The notes: generated from the letters alone by a model not told the origin. A stretch of DNA of 9,805 nucleotides from Clostridiales bacterium (GCA_018374635.1 JAHAEW010000105.1:1-9805); one strand, 5' to 3'; positions 1-5,605 are shown, counted from the stretch's first letter. Made by a program: numbers and translations.

Positions 1-319
1 GCAGACCCTGCGCGCCGACATCGACTACGGCTTCGCGGAGGCTGCCACCACCTACGGCCGCATCGGCGTGAAGGTGTGGATCTACAAGGGCGAGGTGCTC
101 ACCCAGAGCCTGCGGACCACTCCCCGCACCCTGGACACCAAGAACTTCAAGGAGCGCTCTGACCGTCCCCGCCGCGACCGCCGCGACGGCGACCGCAAGG
201 GCGGCTTCAACCGCCAGGGCGGTTTCAACCGCAACAACGGCGGCCGTCCCCAGGGCGGTTTCCGCCAGGGCGGCGCCCGTCCCGCTGCCAACACTGCTAA
301 GGAAGGAGGCTCCAACTAA
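1..319 (+). CDS. rpsC: 30S ribosomal protein uS3 (S3), C-terminal part, with long R/G-rich tail
   Basis: This is the end of uS3, a head protein of the 30S subunit at the mRNA entry channel. The start lies upstream of the window and the reading frame begins at base 2. The first visible residues (QTLRADIDYGFAEA, then GRIGVKVWIYKGEVL) are the conserved KH2-side C-terminal domain. After GEVL the family normally ends within about 15 residues (B. subtilis S3 does). Here 72 more residues follow, first an R/D-rich stretch (RPRRDRRDGDRKG), then imperfect GGFNRQ, GGFNRN, GGFRQ and GGARP units, ending KEGGSN. The tail is low in hydrophobic residues and probably disordered; added RNA contact is my inference. 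The stop TAA overlaps the rplP ATG as TAATG, and the rplP ribosome binding site AAGGAGG (303-309) lies inside this gene, so the two are likely translationally coupled. Confidence 0.97.
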   Translation, partial: QTLRADIDYGFAEAATTYGRIGVKVWIYKGEVLTQSLRTTPRTLDTKNFKERSDRPRRDRRDGDRKGGFNRQGGFNRNNGGRPQGGFRQGGARPAANTAKEGGSN

Positions 320-753
320 TGCTGCTGCCTAAGAGAGTGAAATACCGCCGCGTGCACCGCGGACGCATGAAGGGCAAGGCCCTCAAGGGCAACACCGTCA
401 CTTACGGTGATTGGGGCCTCCAGGCCACCGAGCCCTGCTGGATCACCAGCAACCAGATCGAGGCCGCCCGTGTGGCCATGACCCGCCACACCAAGCGCGG
501 CGGTAAGGTCTGGATCAAGATCTTCCCCGACAAGCCCATTACCGAGAAGCCTGCCGAGACCCGCATGGGTTCCGGTAAGGGCTCTCCCGAGTACTGGGTG
601 GCCGTGGTCAAGCCCGGCCGCGTGATGTTCGAGATCGCCGGCGTTTCCGAGGAAGTCGCCCGCGAGGCCCTGCGTCTTGCTTCTCACAAGCTGCCCGTCA
701 AGTGCAAGATTGTGAAGAAGGAGACCGCCGAGACCGAGAATGGTGGTGAATAA
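319..753 (+). CDS. rplP: 50S ribosomal protein uL16 (L16)
   Basis: This encodes uL16, a late-assembling 50S protein that contacts tRNA near the peptidyl-transferase centre and A site. The 144-residue product matches the usual length. It carries the family signatures MLLPKRVKYRRVHRGRMKG at the N terminus, QIEAARVAMTRHTKRGGKVW in the middle, and PAETRMGSGKGSPEYWVAVV in the loop that reaches toward the catalytic centre. The ATG at 319 shares its A with the rpsC stop (TAATG) and has an ideal AAGGAGG nine bases upstream. The C terminus has an acidic extension (KKETAETENGGE), and the stop again overlaps the next gene as TAATG. No lesion is visible. The identification rests on family recognition and conserved gene order. 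Confidence 0.98.
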   Translation: MLLPKRVKYRRVHRGRMKGKALKGNTVTYGDWGLQATEPCWITSNQIEAARVAMTRHTKRGGKVWIKIFPDKPITEKPAETRMGSGKGSPEYWVAVVKPGRVMFEIAGVSEEVAREALRLASHKLPVKCKIVKKETAETENGGE

Positions 754-953
754 TGATGAAGGCAAATGAAGTCCGCAAGATGAACGCCGAGGAGCTCAAC
801 TCCAAGCTGGGCGACCTGAAGAAGGACCTGTTCCAGCTCCGTCTTCAGCATGCCACCAATCAGCTCGAGAATCCCGCCAAGATCGCCGAGGTCAAGAAGG
901 ATATTGCCCGAGTCAAGACCATCCTGCGCGAGCTGCAGCTCGCTGGCCGATAA
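753..953 (+). CDS. rpmC: 50S ribosomal protein uL29 (L29)
   Basis: This encodes uL29, a small two-helix protein at the polypeptide exit tunnel, part of the platform where trigger factor and the signal recognition particle dock. The 66-residue product shows the family pattern: EVRKMNAEELNSKLGDLKKDL, then FQLRLQHATNQLENPAKI, then a second helix VKKDIARVKTILREL. Two adjacent ATGs occur at 753 and 756. The first overlaps the rplP stop as TAATG; the second would give MKANEVRKM, the form usual in relatives. A weak GGTGGTGA site (741-748) cannot separate them, so the true start may be 756. Initiation probably depends partly on ribosomes finishing rplP. The next gene follows after 23 bases with a stronger ribosome binding site. 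Confidence 0.97.
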   Translation: MMKANEVRKMNAEELNSKLGDLKKDLFQLRLQHATNQLENPAKIAEVKKDIARVKTILRELQLAGR

Positions 954-976
954 CAGTAAGAAGGAGGAAATAGATC

Positions 977-1237
977 ATGGAAAACAGAACTTCTTCCCGT
1001 AAGACCAGAGTCGGCCTGGTAGTCTCTGACAAGATGGACAAGACCGTTGTGGTGGCCATCGCCGACCGTGTGGCCCATCCTCTGTACAAGAAGATCGTAA
1101 AGCGGACCTATAAGCTCAAGGCCCATGACGAGCAGAATGCCTGCGGCGTGGGCGACCGCGTCCGCGTTATGGAGACCCGCCCCCTGTCCAAGGACAAGCG
1201 TTGGCGCGTCGTTGAGATCATCGAGAAGGCGAAGTAA
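977..1237 (+). CDS. rpsQ: 30S ribosomal protein uS17 (S17)
   Basis: This encodes uS17, an OB-fold protein that binds 16S rRNA early in 30S assembly. At 86 residues it has the normal length. Diagnostic segments are RKTRVGLVVSDKMDKTVVVAI near the N terminus, HPLYKKIVKRTYKLKAHDE in the middle, and VGDRVRVMETRPLSKDKRWRV near the end. The ATG at 977 is preceded by AAGGAGGA (960-967) at good spacing. The gene lies between rpmC and rplN, its standard place in the S10/spc region. No unusual residue or lesion is visible. Confidence 0.98.
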   Translation: MENRTSSRKTRVGLVVSDKMDKTVVVAIADRVAHPLYKKIVKRTYKLKAHDEQNACGVGDRVRVMETRPLSKDKRWRVVEIIEKAK

Positions 1238-1249
1238 GGAGGTGCCGGA

Positions 1250-1572
1250 ATGATTCAGCAGGAAAGCTATCTGAAGGTCGCCGACAACACCGGCGCCAAG
1301 GAGATCAAGACCACGTCGTTGTTGCTTCCGTGCGCAAGGCCCAGCCCGGCGGCACTGTGAAGAAGGGCGAGGTCGTCAAGGCCGTCATCGTCCGTTCCGT
1401 CAAGGGTGTCCGCCGCAGCGACGGCAGCTACGTCCGTTTTGACGACAACGCCGCCGTCCTCATCAAGGAGGACAAGAACCCCAAGGGTACCCGTATCTTT
1501 GGGCCCGTGGCCCGCGAGCTGCGCGACAAGGATTACATGAAGATCCTGTCCCTGGCTCCCGAAGTGCTGTAA
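1250..1572 (+). pseudogene. rplN: 50S ribosomal protein uL14 (L14) with internal deletion and frameshift
   Basis: uL14 is a conserved 50S protein at the subunit interface, contacting uL19 and bridging to 16S rRNA. The reading frame from ATG 1250 (ribosome binding site AGGAGG just upstream) starts correctly as MIQQESYLKVADNTGAKEIK but leaves the family at about residue 21 and hits TGA at 1358-1360, giving only 36 residues. The rest of uL14 is intact in the +2 frame, from VVVASVRKAQPGG (about 1315) to SLAPEVL at 1572, equivalent to residues 38-122. The missing part is the stretch equivalent to roughly residues 22-37, normally a conserved I-R-V-x-G-G-S core followed by G-D. A 122-residue protein plus stop needs 369 bases and 323 are present, so about 46 bases are gone. 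No ribosome binding site precedes the downstream part. rplN is essential in bacteria where tested, so a sequencing or assembly fault, or a variant in a mixed sample, is more likely than true loss. Confidence 0.93.
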
Positions 1573-1588
1573 GGGGGTAGGAGATAAC

Positions 1589-1903
1589 ATGAACAAGATG
1601 AGCATCAAGAAAGACGACCTGGTCGTCGTCCTGTCCGGTAAGGACAAGGGCAAGCAGGGCAAGATCCTCTCCGTCCTGCCCAAGGAGAGCAAGGTCATCG
1701 TGGAGGGCGTCAACATCGCCACCCGCCACACCAAGCCCCGCAAGCAGGGCGAGCAGGGCGGCATCGTGAAGAAGGAAGCCCCCATCTACGCCTGCAAGGT
1801 GCAGAAGGTCTGCCCCAAGTGCAACAAGCCCACCCGCATCGGCCACAAGGTCGAGGGCGATAAGAAGGTCCGCATCTGCAAGAAGTGCGGCGCCGAGATT
1901 TAA
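1589..1903 (+). CDS. rplX: 50S ribosomal protein uL24 (L24), four-cysteine form
   Basis: This encodes uL24, an initiator of 50S assembly that sits near the exit tunnel. The 104-residue product has the KOW motif at the N terminus (KKDDLVVVLSGKDKGKQGKI, about residues 7-26) and the conserved VEGVNIATRHTKP segment (about 38-50). The C-terminal part contains two CxxC pairs, C75/C78 and C97/C100, a ribbon-like arrangement that probably binds zinc; this is common in Firmicutes uL24, though metal binding here is inferred. AGGAG (1579-1583) lies five bases before the ATG at 1589, which favours that start over the ATG at 1598. It follows the broken rplN by 16 bases. The gene itself is complete. Confidence 0.97.
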   Translation: MNKMSIKKDDLVVVLSGKDKGKQGKILSVLPKESKVIVEGVNIATRHTKPRKQGEQGGIVKKEAPIYACKVQKVCPKCNKPTRIGHKVEGDKKVRICKKCGAEI

Positions 1904-1920
1904 GAGAGGAGGAGTCAACT

Positions 1921-2469
1921 ATGGCTAACATGCCCAACCTGAAGAAGAAGTACCAGGAAGAAGTCGCTCCTGCTCTCATGCAGAAGTTCGGCTACAAGTC
2001 CGTCATGCAGATCCCCAAGCTGGACAAGATCGTGGTCAACTGCGGCTGCGGCGAGGCCCGCGACAACGCCAAGGTCCTCGAGGCCGTGGTGGGCGATCTG
2101 ACCAAGATCACCGGCCAGAAGGCCATTGTGACCAAGGCCAAGAAGTCCGTCGCCAACTTCAAGCTGCGCGAGGGTATGCCCATCGGCGCGAAGGTCACCC
2201 TGCGCGGCGACCGTATGTGGGAGTTCGTGGACCGCCTGTTCAACGTGGCCCTGCCCCGCGTGCGCGACTTCCGCGGCATCAACGGCAACGCCTTCGACGG
2301 CCGCGGCAACTTTGCCCTGGGCATCAAGGAGCAGCTGATCTTCCCTGAGATCGAGTACGACAAGATCGACAAGATCCGCGGCATGGACATCGTGTTCTGC
2401 ACCACCGCCCAGACTGATGAAGAGGCCAAGGAGCTGCTGACCCTGATCGGCGCGCCCTTCGCCCGCTAA
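1921..2469 (+). CDS. rplE: 50S ribosomal protein uL5 (L5)
   Basis: This encodes uL5, a 50S central-protuberance protein that binds 5S rRNA with uL18 and contacts P-site tRNA. The start chosen is ATG 1921, eight bases after AGGAGG (1907-1912). An in-frame start at 1885 would extend back into rplX and is rejected. The 182-residue product carries the family blocks KKKYQEEVAPALMQKFGY, QKAIVTKAKKSVANFKLREG, and RDFRGINGNAFDGRGNFALG followed by KEQLIFPEI. One small oddity is the conserved N-x-G-x-G segment near residue 40, which reads VVNCGCGEA; many relatives have methionine and valine where the two cysteines (C41, C43) stand. The gene is complete and closely packed with rplX and rpsN. Confidence 0.97.
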   Translation: MANMPNLKKKYQEEVAPALMQKFGYKSVMQIPKLDKIVVNCGCGEARDNAKVLEAVVGDLTKITGQKAIVTKAKKSVANFKLREGMPIGAKVTLRGDRMWEFVDRLFNVALPRVRDFRGINGNAFDGRGNFALGIKEQLIFPEIEYDKIDKIRGMDIVFCTTAQTDEEAKELLTLIGAPFAR

Positions 2470-2483
2470 GGAGGAGAACGTTA

Positions 2484-2669
2484 ATGGCTAAGAAGTCTAT
2501 GATCCTGAAGCAGCAGGCGGAGCCCAAGTTCTCCACCCGCCGCTACAACCGCTGCAAGATCTGCGGCCGCCCCCACGCCTACCTGCGCGACTACGGCATC
2601 TGCCGTATCTGCTTCCGCGAGCTGGCCTACAAGGGTCAGATCCCCGGCGTGAAGAAGGCCTCCTGGTAA
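2484..2669 (+). CDS. rpsZ: 30S ribosomal protein uS14, zinc-binding type Z
   Basis: This encodes uS14, a head protein of the 30S subunit next to uS3 and uS10. The 61-residue form with C24-x2-C27 and C40-x2-C43 is the short zinc-binding version typical of Firmicutes and Actinobacteria; the longer zinc-free paralog has about 89-100 residues. The sequence reads MAKKSMILKQQAEPKFSTRR, then the cysteine pairs around GRPHAYLRDYGICRICF, and ends GQIPGVKKASW, the conserved C terminus. AAGGAGGAG precedes the ATG at good spacing. It is often also named rpsN. It is the last gene before the unusual 429-base gap that splits spc here. In some Firmicutes a zinc-free rpsN copy under Zur control replaces this form during zinc starvation; none is visible in this window. 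Confidence 0.98.
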   Translation: MAKKSMILKQQAEPKFSTRRYNRCKICGRPHAYLRDYGICRICFRELAYKGQIPGVKKASW

Positions 2670-2677
2670 CAACCGAT

Positions 2678-2794
2678 CGCAACGCTAACGCCGCGCCTGA
2701 CGTGTGAGAGCACGTCTGGCGCTTGCGTTGCGTGACGGGAGGTCTGTCCGGAGCCCGACCGGCGGGTCGAGCGCTGCTCCCCGCCGTCCTCCCG
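2678..2794 (+). repeat. Cluster of GC-rich inverted repeats after rpsZ
   Basis: Three nested or adjacent stems can be read. Stem A pairs CGCAACGC (2678-2685) with GCGTTGCG (2725-2732). Its inner part pairs GCGCCTGACGTG (2693-2704) with CACGTCTGGCGC (2711-2722), with one T-T mismatch and a six-base loop TGAGAG. Stem B pairs CGGGAGG (2736-2742) with CCTCCCG (2788-2794). Inside it, stem C pairs CGGCGGG (2760-2766) with CCCGCCG (2780-2786), topped by GAGC/GCTC around a triloop. Such density suggests a structured transcript or a palindromic intergenic repeat of the REP/MITE kind. No U-tract follows, so a standard terminator is not supported. The function is unknown. Confidence 0.6.
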
Positions 2795-2963
2795 GGGCCG
2801 CCGCCCCTTCCTTGCGGAGCGGTTTTCGACGCAAAATTCTCCGTTTAAGTGATAAACTGGCCGGATAGTGCAAGCGGCGCTGTGAATAATGAATAAGAGA
2901 CCCCTCTTCTGGGCTGACGCCTAGGGCATTTCACCAAAAGTGCGGATTTGGGACAATTTTTCC

Positions 2964-2992
2964 TTTTCACAGCGGGCTTTTCACTATATAAT
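2964..2992 (+). promoter_or_regulatory. Probable sigma-A-type promoter for rpsH and downstream genes
   Basis: A perfect -10 hexamer TATAAT (2987-2992) lies 17 bases after TTTTCA (2964-2969), which matches TTGACA at four of six positions. The surrounding sequence is AT-rich in an otherwise GC-rich locus. Transcription would start near 2999-3000, giving a leader of about 100 bases before the rpsH ATG. The spacing and context make this the best promoter candidate in the window. It implies that rpsH and the genes after it can be transcribed independently of the upstream S10/spc genes. Confidence 0.72.
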
Positions 2993-2999
2993 ATTCCCT

Positions 3000-3098
3000 G
3001 GCAGACGGTTAAAAGGTCGGAGCCCTGCGAACTCCGATACCTTGCCGCCTTAACAGATCTTCTCACGGATCTGTAACTCTAAAAAGGAGGGTAAACTC
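3000..3098 (+). promoter_or_regulatory. Foldable 5' leader of rpsH
   Basis: The predicted transcript leader can form an extended hairpin: GTTAA (3008-3012) with TTAAC (3050-3054), AAGG (3013-3016) with CCTT (3040-3043), and TCGGAG (3017-3022) with CTCCGA (3032-3037), with TA (3038-3039) and GCCGCC (3044-3049) unpaired on the 3' side. A second hairpin pairs ACAGATC (3053-3059) with GATCTGT (3068-3074). The two compete for bases 3053-3054. The ribosome binding site AAGGAGGG (3084-3091) follows. The pattern would suit binding of a ribosomal protein for feedback control, but no known leader family is recognised and this remains inference. Confidence 0.45.
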
Positions 3099-3497
3099 AT
3101 GCATATTACCGACCCCATTGCGGATATGCTGACCCGCATCCGCAACGCGAACAACGCAAAGCATGACACCGTGGACGTACCCGCGTCCAACATGAAGAAG
3201 TCCATCGCTCAGATCCTGCTGGATGAAGGCTACATCAAGAACTTCCAGCTGATCGACGACGGCACTCAGGGCGTTATCCGCATCACCCTAAAGTACGGCG
3301 CTGGTAAGGAGAAGGTCATCTCCGGTCTGCGCCGCGTGTCCAAGCCCGGCCTGCGCGTGTACGCTGGCGCTGATGAGCTGCCCCGCGTCATCCGTGGTCT
3401 GGGTATCGCTATCGTGTCCACTTCCAAGGGCGTCATGACCGATAAGGCTGCGCGTGCGGCCCACGTCGGCGGCGAGGTCCTTGCGTTCGTGTGGTAA
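3099..3497 (+). CDS. rpsH: 30S ribosomal protein uS8 (S8)
   Basis: This encodes uS8, which binds helix 21 of 16S rRNA and organises the central domain of the 30S subunit. In E. coli it is also the feedback repressor of the spc operon. The 132-residue product has the family start MHITDPIADMLTRIRNAN, a central SGLRRVSKPGLRVYAG segment, and the conserved C terminus GIAIVSTSKGVMTDKAAR ending GEVLAFVW. AAGGAGGG lies eight bases before the ATG. The gene is complete. What is odd is its position after a promoter-bearing gap, making it the first gene of a probable separate transcript; autogenous control by uS8 at this leader would be a reasonable hypothesis. Confidence 0.98.
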   Translation: MHITDPIADMLTRIRNANNAKHDTVDVPASNMKKSIAQILLDEGYIKNFQLIDDGTQGVIRITLKYGAGKEKVISGLRRVSKPGLRVYAGADELPRVIRGLGIAIVSTSKGVMTDKAARAAHVGGEVLAFVW

Positions 3498-3514
3498 GGG
3501 AGGGAGAGTAGAAT

Positions 3515-4060
3515 ATGTCTCGTATCGGAAGAAAGCCGATCTCCATCCCCGCCGGTGTGGACGTGAAGATCGATGGGAACGTCGTGACCGTTAAGGGCCC
3601 CAAGGGCACCCTGACCCGTGCGTTCCACCCCAATATGAACATCGCCCAGGAGGGTAACGAGATCCTCGTGACCCGTCCCAACGATGCCAAGGAGAACCGC
3701 AGCCTGCATGGCCTGACCCGCACCCTGATCCACAACATGGTCGTCGGCGTGACCGAGGGCTTCAAGAAGGAGCTGGACGTCAACGGCGTGGGCTATCGTG
3801 TTGCCATGGAGGGCAAGAAGCTGGTCATGAACCTGGGCTTCTCCCATCAGGTCTTTATGGAGGCTCCCGAGGGAATCACCATCGAGACCCCCAGCGCCAA
3901 CAAGATCGTCGTCTCCGGCGCCAGCAAGGAGCAGGTCGGTCAGTTCGCCGCTGAAGTCAGAGAGAAAAGACCCCCCGAGCCTTACAAGGGCAAGGGTATC
4001 AAATACACTGACGAGGTCATCCGCCGCAAGGAAGGCAAGACCGGCGTCAAGAAGAAATAA
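3515..4060 (+). CDS. rplF: 50S ribosomal protein uL6 (L6)
   Basis: This encodes uL6, a two-domain 50S protein near the factor-binding site and the sarcin-ricin loop. The 181-residue product starts MSRIGRKPISIPAGVDV, a strong family signature. It has the domain linker around NMVVGVTEGFKKELDVNGVG (about residues 75-94) and ends with PPEPYKGKGIKYTDEVIRRK, the motif used to recognise bacterial uL6. A GGGAGGGAG site precedes the ATG at 3515. It is 17 bases after rpsH and 14 bases before rplR. No lesion or unusual feature is seen. Confidence 0.98.
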   Translation: MSRIGRKPISIPAGVDVKIDGNVVTVKGPKGTLTRAFHPNMNIAQEGNEILVTRPNDAKENRSLHGLTRTLIHNMVVGVTEGFKKELDVNGVGYRVAMEGKKLVMNLGFSHQVFMEAPEGITIETPSANKIVVSGASKEQVGQFAAEVREKRPPEPYKGKGIKYTDEVIRRKEGKTGVKKK

Positions 4061-4074
4061 GGAGGTGTGCCACT

Positions 4075-4434
4075 ATGATCAATCGTCCCAATACCAAGGC
4101 GCAGCGGCTTAAGCGCCATAAGCGTGTCCGCTCTAAGATTTCCGGCACGCCCGAGCGTCCCCGTCTGAACGTGTTCCGCAGCGAGACCAACATCTATGCC
4201 CAGATCATCGACGATGTCAACGGCAAGACCCTGGTCTCCGCTTCTTCCCTGGAGAAGGGCTTTGAGGGCAAGGGCTCCAACTGCGAGGCCGCCAAGAAGG
4301 TGGGCCTGGCCGTTGCTGAGCGCGCCAAGGCTGCCGGCGTCAGCACTGTGGTCTTTGACCGCGGCGGCTACGTGTATCACGGCCGGGTGGCTGCTCTGGC
4401 CGAGGGCGCCCGCGAGGGCGGCCTCGAATTTTAA
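4075..4434 (+). CDS. rplR: 50S ribosomal protein uL18 (L18)
   Basis: This encodes uL18, the 5S rRNA-binding protein of the central protuberance that works with uL5. The 119-residue product shows a basic N-terminal tail (KAQRLKRHKRVRSKISGTPE), then RPRLNVFRSETNIYAQIIDD, and a C-terminal KAAGVSTVVFDRGGYVYHGR ahead of ALAEGAREGGLEF, all typical. Its ribosome binding site AAGGAGGTG sits directly after the rplF stop. Position between rplF and rpsE is standard. The gene is complete. Confidence 0.98.
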   Translation: MINRPNTKAQRLKRHKRVRSKISGTPERPRLNVFRSETNIYAQIIDDVNGKTLVSASSLEKGFEGKGSNCEAAKKVGLAVAERAKAAGVSTVVFDRGGYVYHGRVAALAEGAREGGLEF

Positions 4435-4452
4435 GGGGAGGAGATAACGAAC

Positions 4453-4953
4453 ATGGCTAGATTTGAAAGAGAACCCAGCGAGTTCACCGAGAAGCTCGTT
4501 TCTCTGAACCGCGTTTCCAAGACCGTCAAGGGCGGTCGTATCTTCAAGTTCGCCGCTCTCATGGTCGTGGGCGACGAGAAGGGCCGCGTGGGCTTTGGCC
4601 TGGGCAAGGCCGCTGAGGTGCCCGAGGCCATCCGCAAGGGCATCGAGGACGCCAAGAAGAACATGTGCACGGTGAGCCTGTCCGGCACCACCATTCCCCA
4701 CGAGGTCATCGGCGAGTTCGGCGCCGGCCGCGTGCTTCTCAAGCCCGCCGCCCCCGGTACCGGTATCATCGCCGGCGGCCCCGTCCGCGCTGTCATGGAG
4801 GCCGCCGGCATCCACGACATCCGCGCCAAGTGCCTGCGCTCCAACAACCCGCAGAACGTGGTTTCCGCTACCTTCGAGGGCCTGAAGTCTCTTCGCAGCC
4901 CCGAGGAAGTGGCCCGCGTCCGCGGCAAGAGCGTCAGCGAGATCGTAGGTTAA
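4453..4953 (+). CDS. rpsE: 30S ribosomal protein uS5 (S5)
   Basis: This encodes uS5, located at the mRNA entrance of the 30S subunit and important for decoding accuracy. The 166-residue product has an N-terminal dsRBD-like domain with VVGDEKGRVGFGLGKAAEV (about residues 37-55). A C-terminal domain follows with RVLLKPAAPGTGIIAGGPVR and EAAGIHDIRAKCLRSNNPQN (about residues 96-135). Spectinomycin and decoding (ram) mutations in other bacteria map to this protein; I assign no resistance here. The ribosome binding site is GGGGAGGAG. It lies between rplR and rpmD as usual, with no lesion. Confidence 0.98.
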   Translation: MARFEREPSEFTEKLVSLNRVSKTVKGGRIFKFAALMVVGDEKGRVGFGLGKAAEVPEAIRKGIEDAKKNMCTVSLSGTTIPHEVIGEFGAGRVLLKPAAPGTGIIAGGPVRAVMEAAGIHDIRAKCLRSNNPQNVVSATFEGLKSLRSPEEVARVRGKSVSEIVG

Positions 4954-4968
4954 GGAGGGCCGATCACA

Positions 4969-5151
4969 ATGGCTAACATGAACATCAAGCTGGTCAAGAG
5001 CCTGAACGGCCGCATCGCCAAGCACAAGGCGACTGCCGAGGCTCTGGGTCTGCGCAAGATCGGCGACACCACCGTACAGCCCGACAACGTCGCTACCCGC
5101 GGCAAGATCGCTCAGATCGGTTACCTGCTCCAGGTCACCGAGGAAAAGTAA
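4969..5151 (+). CDS. rpmD: 50S ribosomal protein uL30 (L30)
   Basis: This encodes uL30, a small 50S protein found in many but not all bacteria. The 60-residue product matches the family: NIKLVKSLNGRIAKHKATAE, then LGLRKIGDTTVQPDN, then a short helix-strand ending GYLLQVTEEK. AAGGAGG precedes the ATG by a normal distance. The next gene, rplO, uses a ribosome binding site whose first two bases are the end of this stop codon, showing tight packing. The identification rests on sequence pattern, length and order. Confidence 0.97.
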   Translation: MANMNIKLVKSLNGRIAKHKATAEALGLRKIGDTTVQPDNVATRGKIAQIGYLLQVTEEK

Positions 5152-5156
5152 GGAGG
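5150..5156 (+). promoter_or_regulatory. Ribosome binding site that fixes the rplO start
   Basis: AAGGAGG begins with the last two bases of the rpmD stop codon. It has ideal spacing to ATG 5165 and overlaps the alternative GTG at 5156, ruling the latter out as an initiation codon. Confidence 0.85.
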
Positions 5157-5164
5157 TGCGCGAT

Positions 5165-5605
5165 ATGAAACTGCATGAACTTTCTCCCGCGCCCGGCTCT
5201 GTGAAGAAGGCTTTCCGCAAGGGCCGCGGCAAGGGTTCCGGTAACGGCACCACCGCCGGCCGCGGCCAGAAGGGCCAGTGGGCCCGCTCCGGCGGCGGCG
5301 TCCGCGTCGGCTTCGAAGGCGGCCAGATGCCTCTGACCCGCCGCCTGCCCAAGCGCGGCTTCAACAACATCTTTGCCGAGCGCCTGGAGGCCATCAACGT
5401 CTCCGCCCTCAACAAGTTTGAGGACGGCGCCACCGTCAATGTCTGCGACCTGCTGGAGAAGGGTATTCTCTCCAAGTGTGAGCACGGCGTCAAGATCCTG
5501 GGCAACGGGACCCTGACCAAGAAGCTCACCGTCCGTGCCTCCGCGTTCTCCGCTTCCGCGAAGGAGAAGATCGTCGCGGCGGGCGGAAAGTACGAGGTGA
5601 TCTAA
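5165..5605 (+). CDS. rplO: 50S ribosomal protein uL15 (L15)
   Basis: This encodes uL15, a 50S assembly protein with a long extension that threads into 23S rRNA. The start chosen is ATG 5165, eight bases after AAGGAGG (5150-5156). A GTG at 5156 would use the last base of that site and is rejected. The resulting 146-residue protein begins MKLHELSPAPGSVKKAFRKG, as relatives do. Next come the glycine-rich RGKGSGNGTTAGRGQKGQ and RSGGGVRVGFEGGQMPLTRR segments, then the compact C-terminal domain ending GGKYEVI. The stop TAA directly touches the GTG start of secY, so the pair is likely coupled in translation. Confidence 0.97.
   Translation: MKLHELSPAPGSVKKAFRKGRGKGSGNGTTAGRGQKGQWARSGGGVRVGFEGGQMPLTRRLPKRGFNNIFAERLEAINVSALNKFEDGATVNVCDLLEKGILSKCEHGVKILGNGTLTKKLTVRASAFSASAKEKIVAAGGKYEVI

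Larger units (their letters stand above)
2670..3098 (+). other. Long gene-free gap inside the spc cluster
   Basis: This is 429 bases without a supportable gene between rpsZ and rpsH, which in most Firmicutes sit tens of bases apart. It has two halves of different composition. The first, about 2670-2830, is very GC-rich and full of perfect inverted repeats. The second, about 2830-3000, is AT-richer and contains a sigma-A-like promoter. The last 100 bases form a foldable leader with the rpsH ribosome binding site. A smaller hairpin, GTTTA (2843-2847) with TAAAC (2853-2857), lies between the halves. No hairpin is followed by a clean run of T, so I call no intrinsic terminator. Confidence 0.85.

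Noticed and set aside
1330..1572. Independent start of a shortened uL14 at GTG 1330
   Set aside because: There is no ribosome binding site before it, and it lacks the N-terminal part of the fold; it is the tail of the broken rplN.
2823..2856. A second promoter with GATAAA as -10
   Set aside because: The -10 matches only four of six and no acceptable -35 lies at 16-18 bases upstream.
2889..2924. Eleven-codon frame MNKRPLFWADA in the rpsZ-rpsH gap
   Set aside because: No ribosome binding site, and it lies upstream of the predicted transcription start.
2934..2961. Terminator from CCAAA/TTTGG followed by a short T-run
   Set aside because: The stem has only five mostly weak pairs, and the T-run is better explained as part of the AT-rich promoter region.
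3982..5529. A 515-codon open frame on the minus strand opposite rplR, rpsE, rpmD and rplO
   Set aside because: Antisense shadow of conserved ribosomal genes; no ribosome binding site or family pattern.
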